Assembly (NCBI RefSeq): GCF_002127325.2
Contig: NC_035443.2
Coordinates: 147,383,915 to 147,447,914 of the forward strand
Source of the DNA: Helianthus annuus
Taxonomy: Eukaryota; Streptophyta; Magnoliopsida; Asterales; Asteraceae
Direction of reading: 5' to 3'
DNA: 64,000 nucleotides
How positions within the stretch are numbered: position 1 is the stretch's first letter; every line of letters starts with the position of its first letter. Below, in pieces: positions 56,658-64,000 of this stretch. The notes under the pieces are model-generated. The model was not told the origin of the DNA. It ran no database searches and saw nothing but the letters and a program-made list of their open reading frames with translations. A program made the translations under genes and the position numbers.

Positions 56658-57977
56658 ATAACAATGTGTTATGTTGTAAACTATGTAATGGAGTTTATTA
56701 ATTGTATCATGTTTCTGTAGCAAAAGTATGTTTCTATTGTTCTTAGTTACGATATGTTTAAATGTATGAAATTAAATTCTTATGATTTGAGACATCTTAT
56801 ATTCTTTTAGCGTTGAAAAAAAGTTGTACTCCTAGCAAAGACTTAATTATCTAAACCCATTAACCAACAACTGTGAATAATATATGTTATATATTTTTTT
56901 CAGTAGCAAAAGTTTGTTTTTCAGTGTCTCATTATTATTATTCAATATTATGAGAGTGTCTCATTATTATTATTATTCAATATTATGAGACTGGATTCTT
57001 ATGGTTTAAGACATTTTGTCGTCTTTAATTAAAAAATATTTACTCATAGAATAAGCATATAAAGACGTACTAGGACGTAAATCCAGAAAGAAAGAGGTAA
57101 TTAATCACAAAAGGGGAAGAGTACCATATGATGAAATCCATAAATCATGCAATTATAATATTGTAATGTGTCATGTGTGGAGTGTTAAACAGGTTTTAAA
57201 GTTCATAAACATAATCCTACAGCGACCAATTTTTAGTATTTTATTAACGATTTTTTACAGAGAGAGCTTTGAAAACAAATTATGTGGTATCTTGGAATCT
57301 TGCATTACATGAAATAGCACCAGATTAACCATGTACTTGTTTGATATTCACATGTTAAAATGATGATTTAGATTTGAATCCAACACGTAGTAGTGCACTT
57401 TGTTTGGCGATATAAATTGTTTGAGGAAACTAATTAAGGATAAGAGGAATTAAAATCTATCAGCCCTTAAAAAATCCATCTCGATCAATATATTTGCATA
57501 GAAAGGAAAACAAAATTCACATGGGAACTATAATTAGAGGAGCATTAGCCCTACAACCATGTAGACTCAAATTTAACCCACAGTAGCCCACACCAATTGA
57601 TTGCCATTTGATACTAGTTTTGCCCATTCACCCACACATTGAAATTAGGCTTACAACATCCATGAAGTTTTAGATTAAGTTCTAGGATATTGATGATAAG
57701 TGTTCCCACGCAACACTCCTTGATGGTTGAAACTTTAAAAAATCAAATACTTAGAAACACCAAGACACCACAAAATATGTAAATTACCCTAGCAACAAGT
57801 ATGAAAAATATGTGTAACTTCGAGGACAATGGCTTACTCACATCATTTGTGGAGATGTTGGGAACTCTATCTCTATATATTATAACATATCATCCTTGGT
57901 GAATTGCTAAGGTTATTTGGTTTGATACACAAAGACTTTAAGGTGACTGGGAAAAGCTTGGCAAAAGAATATATCAA
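56658..57977 (+). promoter_or_regulatory. A5-B3 spacer and B3 promoter
   Basis: Spacer without a gene; a 35-40 bp local duplication (GTCTCATTATTATTATTCAATATTATGAGA, twice near 56932-56992) is private to this copy. B-type module near 57815-57900 with TATATATTATAA. Confidence 0.55.
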
Positions 57978-58160
57978 ATGGCAGGCAAAGCGCAAAAAGA
58001 TTGTTACAAGAAAAACACGAAGGGAGAAGGAACAACAAAATCCAAACCTGCAACCGTTATCCCTGCAAAAAAGAAGCATGTTTCAACCATGATGGGTGAG
58101 TTTGTGGCAGGTTCTGTCTCCAAAGTGGGTAAAAATATGAAGAATAAAAATAAAAGATAA
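57978..58160 (+). CDS. Small lysine-rich protein B3 (60 aa), unknown function
   Basis: Differs from B1 and B2 by G3 and C9 (MAGKAQKDCYKKN), A for V in the core (EFVAGS) and M for I before the tail. A 2-nt insertion in the A-rich codons near the end changes KINP to KR and stops the frame, making the C-terminus end like the A proteins. Confidence 0.55.
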   Translation: MAGKAQKDCYKKNTKGEGTTKSKPATVIPAKKKHVSTMMGEFVAGSVSKVGKNMKNKNKR

Positions 58161-58477
58161 ATCCTTATCAACGGGGTTTACGTTGATTGAAGTGCTATAT
58201 AGTTACTGTGTATTGTGTGTTATACTGTTATGTCTCTTTTAGCTTATAACTATGTAATACAGTGTATAAAAAACTTCCTGTTACTGTAAATAAAAAGTAT
58301 GTTTTTAGTGTTTCATACTTACCAAATAGAATTCTTATGATTTAAGACATTATATGTTCTTTCACATTAATAGACATTTGTCACTTAAAAAAACAAATAA
58401 TAATAGTAGGTTTGTGTTAGTTCCAGTTTGAAGACCACGGCTCACACACCTGATATAGGAGGTGTGGGAAACTCTAC

Positions 58478-58521
<44 letters not shown>

Positions 58522-58622
58522 GCGCATAATCGTATCAGAATTGTATTAAGTGTTTGGTTTCAAATAGAACATTTATAATTGTTAGTTGTATTTGGAGAAA
58601 GGTTTTGTAAAAAACTAAATCA
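58161..58622 (+). promoter_or_regulatory. B3-C3 spacer and C3 promoter
   Basis: C-type module near 58425-58480; the TATA region is expanded to a (TA)n tract at about 58483-58517. Confidence 0.45.
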
Positions 58623-58775
58623 ATGGGAGGAGGGTCAACTGCTGCTAAAGCTGCAACAGTTTTGCAGGCAAAAAAGAAGCTTGTTTCGATAAGAATGGCC
58701 GAGTATATGGCAGGCTCTTTCACCCAAGTGGCTAAAACTATGAACAACAACTACAAGATAAATTCCAAGGAATAG
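58623..58775 (+). CDS. Small lysine-rich protein C3 (50 aa), unknown function
   Basis: As C1 except A for D at residue 7 (STAAKAATVLQ). Last gene of cassette 3; 43 bp further on the flank is cut by the Mutator-like element. Confidence 0.55.
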   Translation: MGGGSTAAKAATVLQAKKKLVSIRMAEYMAGSFTQVAKTMNNNYKINSKE

Positions 58776-58817
58776 GGTTCAATTTGATCGATCAAGTCTA
58801 ATAAAAAGAGACACAAG

Positions 58818-59870
58818 GGTGTGCCTATTGGCACACCAAACCCTAGCAAAACCCTAGCAAATCAGGGTTTATCTACGCTGCGTATTGGTCAATACGCAGC
58901 GTATAGGGTTACCCGTATACGTTGCGTATTGACCAATACGCAGCGTAGATAAACCCTAGATCTCAGAGCCTGATAACCAATCATTGCACAGAAAACAAGG
59001 TGTATATACGCTGCATAGTGGTCAATACACAACGTATATAAAACAGCTGCAAATCTGGGGTCATTTTGGTAGGTTTGAAGTGTCAAATTTTTGCCAGGGG
59101 TTTATATACGCTGCGTATAGGTCAATACGCAGCGTATATAAAACAGCTGCAAATTTGGTGTCTTTTTGGTAGGTTTGAAGTGTCAAATTTTTTCCAGGTT
59201 TATATACTTTTTTTTAGCGTAACTTTTTTCAAGTATGATTTTAAGAATTGGGTACAAGAAACGGGAAAGAAGTATGTTTACGTAATTGTTACCCGCCGAT
59301 CAAAAAATATACGCTGCGTATTGACCTATTTGGTCATTTTATGAAACTCATACTTCAGGGACTAATATGGTCATTAATGAAGCTATTTTAACTGAATTGT
59401 TTAGCCAGGTTAACTTTCATATAAAGATTTCTTCTTTAAACACTAACTCCGTTAGCATACTTAACTGAACAGTTCAGGGACCGTTTGTGTCAATTTTTGA
59501 AACTTCAGGGACCATTTGTGTCAATTTTCAGAACTGCAGGGACCATTTGTGACAATTTTCGAAACTTCAAGGACTATTTTTGTAAAATTTGAAACTTCAG
59601 GGACCAAAGTGTAAATATATAAAAAATCGGTAAAAGGGGGTCTTCTTTAAAGAACCGGCCCTTGTATGGATCGAACTCGTGACTTCTCGTTTAGAACCGC
59701 AACGCCTTAACCAGTTTATCCTCCTACTAGGAGCTGTTAGAAGATGAAACTTAATTCCTTATATACACTAGTTAGGTTATATGCTGCGTATTGATCTATA
59801 CGCAGCGTATGCCAGGATTATATACGCTGCGTATAGGTCAATACGCAGCGTATATAAGCTTCCTCAATTT
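58818..59870. mobile_element. Probable terminal region of a Mutator-like element with palindromic repeats
   Basis: Cassette 3 ends at 58817. The new sequence opens with GGTGTGCCTATTGGCACACC (self-complementary), then carries repeated copies of the palindrome TACGCTGCGTATTGGTC plus its complement: 58874-58903, about 58917-58948, 59005-59038, 59104-59138, 59306-59320 (half), 59778-59811 and 59820-59854. A second repeat, TTCAGGGACCATTTGTGTCA and variants, is tandem at about 59465-59615. Interpreted as the subterminal region of the element whose transposase lies at 61615-64000. Confidence 0.55.
59655..59740 (-). other. tRNA-like remnant
   Basis: Minus strand has ACTGGTTAAGGCGTTGCGG (D-arm/A-box-like) and, about 30 bases on, GAGTTCGATCC (T-arm/B-box-like). 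The acceptor stem does not pair convincingly, so this is a tRNA-derived repeat or chance, not a working tRNA gene. Confidence 0.3.
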
Positions 59871-60052
59871 TTTATTCACAACAGAACATGTTAAACCGCC
59901 AGAATTTTACATAACCTGTCAGAATTTTATATAACCTGCCAGAATTTTATATGTAAACCATAGTATATATATAACCTTTCAGAATATACAAGAGTTTGAT
60001 ATATACAACAATACAACAAAAGTTTGTGCATACATAACAAAATCATAAAATA

Positions 60053-60782
60053 CTACTGCTCCTGCTCCTGCTGCTGATCCCATTCCGCATCCGTAATGAA
60101 GGGTAGTGGAGATAACCCGTCATGCTGTCGTTGCTGCTGCAGCGCCGCAGCCACCCACTCCAACAGATAATTATTCCTTTCAGCTAACCGAAGCTGCCGC
60201 TGATGTGATGGGTCAGGACCGGGCCAAACATGGCGTGGGAACTGAGGCGCCCCAGGTGGTCCACGCGGCGGTGGTGGCTGCGGAATGACGACGGGCGGCT
60301 CATACGGCTCCGGCACCTCTGGATCGGCAGGGGGATATACCAGAGGGAACTGTTCCGGCAGCTGTTCAAGCTGGTATTGCGTGCCGTTCGGGTTCTTAAA
60401 CCGCTTCCCGTCTGGGAAGTCTTTGGTAACGTGCATTCCGGATAAAACGTTCTTCCCCATCCGCTTCGCTTCGGCTGTGCCGGCGTGCCTACATGGTGCG
60501 GTCAGTCTCCGGATGATAGCCCAACGAAAGGGCTATCCTAGTCACGTAGGCACCGCCGAATAACTGTCCACGCTCCTGTCGATGATGCGCGGAGGCGAAG
60601 TATTGCCCCAACCCGTAGGCGAGAGCGCACGGCTTTTTGTATAAGAGGCAATATAAGAAAAATAAATCACCACTGGTGCACCACTCCCGACTTTTGTTTC
60701 GAGCAGTGATCGAAGTGGAAATCATTTTGTGCAAATACCTACACAAAAGGAAACCAGTCAGTAAATAATAATCAGACGACAT
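60053..60782 (-). pseudogene. Retrotransposon ORF1-like relic (Athila type?)
   Basis: Two frames on the minus strand. 60782-60489 includes GDLFFLYCLLYKKPCALAYG and ASAHHRQERGQLFGGAYVTR, and 60460-60053 starts MGKNVLSGMHVTKDFP and continues into a Pro-rich then Gln-rich tail. They join through a one-base frame change near 60470-60490. The GGAYVTRIA...LG block reminds me of the ORF1 protein of Athila-type gypsy elements in plants; I am not certain. It may be a fragment captured by the surrounding Mutator-like element, or an accessory ORF of it. Confidence 0.45.
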
Positions 60783-61560
60783 CGACTAAGATCGTCGTTA
60801 AATTATATTTTTTTATTATTTAGTCTACGTCGTCCGTAAGGCGCGTACGGGCCTAACGAGCGTCGAAACTAAGTTCGTCATTAAAATATAAAACGACGAA
60901 CTTAGTTTCGACGCTTGTTAGAGACCTACGCGCCTTACGGTTCGACTTCGACTAATAAAAATATATATATTTTAACGACGAACTTAGTTTCGACGCTAGT
61001 TAGGGACCTACGCGCCTTACGGTTCGACTTCGACTAAATAATAAAAAAATTATATATATTTTAACGACGAACTTAGTTTCGACGCTCGTTAGGGACCTAC
61101 GCGCCTTACGGTTCGACTTCGACTAAATAATAAAAAAATATATATATTTTAACGACGAACTTAGTTTCGACGCTCGTTGGGGACCTGCGCGCCTTACGGT
61201 TCGACTTCGACTAAATAATAAAAAAATATATATATTTTAATGACGAACTTAGTTTCGACGCTTGTTAGGCCCGTACGCGCCTTACGGACGACGTCGACTA
61301 AATAATATTTTTTTATTATTTAGTCTACGTCGTCCGTAAGGCGCGTACGGGCCTAACGAGCGTCGAAACTAAGTTCGTCGTTAAAATATATATATTTTTT
61401 TATTATTTAGTCGAAGTCGAACCGTAAGTCGCGTAGGTCCCTAACGAGCGTCGAAACTAAGATCGAAGTTTTATATTTTAACAACGATGTTAGTTTCGAC
61501 GCTCGTTAGGGACCTACACGCCTTACGGTTCGACTTCGACTCTGTTTAAAAAAATTCTGT
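60783..61560. repeat. 88-bp tandem array with inverted arms
   Basis: Direct copies of a unit beginning (C/T)GACGAACTTAGTTTCGACG start at about 60894, 60976, 61065, 61153 and 61241, spaced 82-89 bp, each with GACCTACGCGCCTTACGG and a (TA)n-rich spacer. Inverted copies flank them at 60783-60890 and 61320-61470, with a further direct copy to about 61545. Transcribed, the array would fold into long hairpins. No coding signal. Confidence 0.9.
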
Positions 61561-61614
61561 TAAAAAAATTCTGTTTAAAAAAGCAGTTTTCTGTTAGAAA
61601 AAAACAATTTAAGT

Positions 61615-64000
61615 TTAAAAAAAATAGTTTCTGTTTAAAAAAAAAATATTTTCCAACTTAGCATGTATGAAGTGTCCCCCGTGAACATGTACGAGCGTTA
61701 TCGCTTGAGGTCGTGCATCTAGTGGGGCATCCGTTAATGGGAAGATGGTAGAGCTCCATTCAATGCTTAGCACGTGGAGGACAATATTATACCTTTGTGC
61801 TACGAGAAGCCCTACGTGGGGCATTTCCATCCAGTGACTTTCATCGCACCCTTTCACTGAATGCCATTCGATGCTGTTACGTATTCGTTTAAAGTCTGCT
61901 TTGTTATATGTTTCGAATACATGCTTCTAACGCGGCTTGTTATGGTCAATCTCCAGTAGTAAATCTCTTCGAATATTGGGCCATGCGTGTTCCGTAAAAC
62001 CTAACCCGACAGCCACAGACCTGTACCCACAATGACCTTCTGGGGTCACATCTTGTATACGCGATATGTAAGAGTGAAACTCTGATGGAATTTGATTCTT
62101 AAACCTCTTAATGCTTAACAAGTGCTCGTCCCCCTTTATTAATGGAAAACCCTTATCATCCCGCGTCTCCTTCTTTTTAGAACTTGTTGAACTGTTTCGT
62201 TGCATTTTAGGTTTTTCAGACTTCACAACCGAACCAGTTCCACGAGAGCCCTCTGACGGTACGTATGAGCTGTGTCGGGGTAAATCGTACCTATGTTTGG
62301 GGGAAGCGGTATATACGTTGCTGTCCTCGCCATAGGAGCTGTATCTCGCAGCTTCGTCTAACCTCGCAGCTTCATCTAGCCTTTCTTATACTTTCTTTGA
62401 TGTAGGCCGACCGCGAGTATTTTGCTGGACGATCGGTGGTTTCTTGGTTGACGATTTCGGGGTGAAGACCGCTTTTATCTTTGAAAGCATACTCTTTTGC
62501 TGAACGGGGGACTGCGCCTCTAAATGTTGCCGCACATTATTGAGCTCTGCTACAATATCGACTTCCTCGTCTACCAGTTTACACGGGAGCAAGTCAAGCT
62601 TATGCCAGAATACATCTATGTCATCGAGTTGTATCATACGCCCTGCACAGTTAAGTTAATACGGTGTGAGAAATAGCTAAATCGTACAAAATAACAAAAG
62701 GTTTGTGGTTTTAATATTTTTTACTTGTACGTTTGTAGTTGTCCAGCCTACAAGCACACGGTAATCCACAGCTAAGCCACATATGGCAACCACATGATGC
62801 GTTAAGTTTCCCCAACACCTCCAGCTTCCTCATTAGCTCTTTTGCCAGCAAATCAAGTGCTTCATGGGAAACCTTTCCACGTAGGTTGTCCAACAGCGGG
62901 TGTCTGTGGTGGTTGATCGTTTTTTCGATGCTCTCGGTGAAACTTTTTTGTATTTCATCATACTAAGTTTCAACTATATCAATGACGCATCTTGCTATTC
63001 GCACCAATGAACTCCCGCGCGTAATGTATCTTTTTAAATTTGCATGCTGGCTCTCAACTCTGTTGGTGGTGCGCTGACCAAAGTTGCGACACTTATCGGT
63101 CCACGCATAAACGAACATTTCTTTATAGTCTTTGAGCCAGTTTTCGTAGACGTAATCATAGACACCTGCAAAAATAAAATAATGAAATGTAAAAGCGTGT
63201 GTAAAATATAACAGATTGGGTGAGTCATTTGTTGAAGGAACAATTACTTTCTCGGTTGGCAACCACGAGTCGGTTATACATTTTCTCCAAGTTGTACTTG
63301 TACATGGGCTCTGAAGTAGATTCGCACACTCTCCGCCAGTACGTCATAAATTTCCCCCAATCTTCTTTATCGAACCCTTTCTTGCAATGTCTAACTATAT
63401 TTTGTTCGATGTGAAAGGTGCATAGAAGCCTGGTTGCGTTCGGGAATACTTTAGAACACGCGTTAATTAGGGCAAGCTCCCTATCCGTGACTATCACACG
63501 CGGCATCATACATTCATGCAAGATTGACTTGATCCGCTCAAGCACCCACACGTAGTTACCCCTTCGTTCTTTACAAATAACGGCACGTGCGATACAAAAA
63601 GACTTCCCAGTCGACGTCACACCCACAACCTGGACAAATGGCATGTTGTAGAGGTTTGTTTTGTAGGTCGCGTCGATCAACATCACGTGCGGGAATGCAC
63701 GCCACATAGTGATTGAATAAGGATGAAGAAAGAAAATCTCTGTTACGACATCTGTTTTGGGTTCCTGTCGGGTGTCGTAAATGAATCGGTGGTCATGTAG
63801 CAGGCTTTCCAGTGCCTGCATAGGAGTCTTTCCGTCCCTTAGTGTCGCTCTAATTTTTTGTACCGCATTTTGCACGTCTTTCTGAACATGCAGGCTGTCG
63901 GGGAACTGCTTTCTTAGGGTTTGAAATATGATACGTGGCTCCATGTTTAGAGCAGTTAGCTGCTCCACTAGCTTGTATTCGGCTTCAGTAAATCTTCGTA
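61615..64000 (-). pseudogene. Mutator-like transposase with SWIM and OTU domains (runs off right edge)
   Basis: Exons on the minus strand: 64000-63248, 63165-62725, 62642-61615. Both 82-bp introns have GT...AG ends (63247-63166, 62724-62643) and phase-1 junctions that keep the frame. Exon 1 holds the MULE transposase core with FPHVMLIDATYKTN and RVIVTDRELALI (first two acidic residues) and FHIEQNI; exon 2 has TTNRVESQHANLK and a SWIM-like finger CGCHMWLSCGLPCACRL, in which the usual final His is Cys. Exon 3 carries an OTU cysteine-protease domain: TPEGHCGYRSVA (Cys) and VHVHGGHFIHAKL (His). Three in-frame stops interrupt it: TAG 62965-62963, TAA 62388-62386, TAG 61929-61927. The 3' end dissolves into A/T runs beside the repeat array. 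The 5' end is outside the window. Confidence 0.8.

Noticed and set aside
59655..59740. A functional tRNA gene
   Set aside because: D-arm and T-arm-like words exist, but no good acceptor or anticodon stem; kept only as a tRNA-like remnant.

Overview
This 64 kb window is plant nuclear DNA: Ty1/copia elements primed by initiator-tRNA-Met, chromodomain-type gypsy elements, Mutator-like DNA transposons, long (TA)n tracts, AT-rich spacers and TATA-box promoters. The exact mix (Sirevirus-like copia with oversized gag, tRNA-related SINE remnants, Mutator-type MITE) fits a eudicot, and my impression is Asteraceae, but nothing in the sequence proves the family.

Non-transposon content: a cluster of very small, lysine-rich protein genes of unknown function, all on the + strand. 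Three related families (called A, B and C here; 50-66 aa) share a core of the form AKKKxVSxxMxE...GS and a similar promoter. A-B-C cassettes recur three times: A3/B1/C1 (19.6-21.9 kb), A4/B2/C2 plus a divergent B-like gene (42.6-47.3 kb), and A5/B3/C3 (56.4-58.8 kb). An extra A gene lies at 1.9 kb and broken copies at 12.4, 12.9 and 19.1 kb. Cassettes 2 and 3 look nearly identical over about 4 kb, so the cluster grew by segmental duplication.

Transposons fill the rest. 1-1577: 5' end of a minus-strand copia element leaving the window. 3371-10686: defective minus-strand Sirevirus-like copia, with perfect 5-bp target duplication, splitting a Mutator/PB1-like reading frame. 12.4-15.2 kb: broken small gene, internal tandem duplication, Helitron-like end, SINE-like insert and a 402-bp Mutator-type MITE. 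15174-18977: non-autonomous LTR element (LARD type) inserted 4 bp upstream of the TATA box of a small gene. 23.7-28.6 kb: gypsy pol relic between inverted LTRs. 29704-40902: structurally intact, very young Sirevirus-like copia with a 1264-residue gag and a full pol. 47.5-54.7 kb: gypsy debris with two LTR families. 58.8-64.0 kb: end of a Mutator-like element encoding a transposase with SWIM and OTU-protease domains (three nonsense codons), with a retrotransposon ORF1-like relic and a palindromic 88-bp repeat array.

Best candidates for something undescribed: the small-protein cluster with its shared promoter module; the gag/pol arrangement of the young copia element, where two stops separate same-frame ORFs and a phase-matched intron could join them; and LTR palindromes of identical 13-1-13 geometry in two copia elements whose leaders carry arrays of the matching motif.
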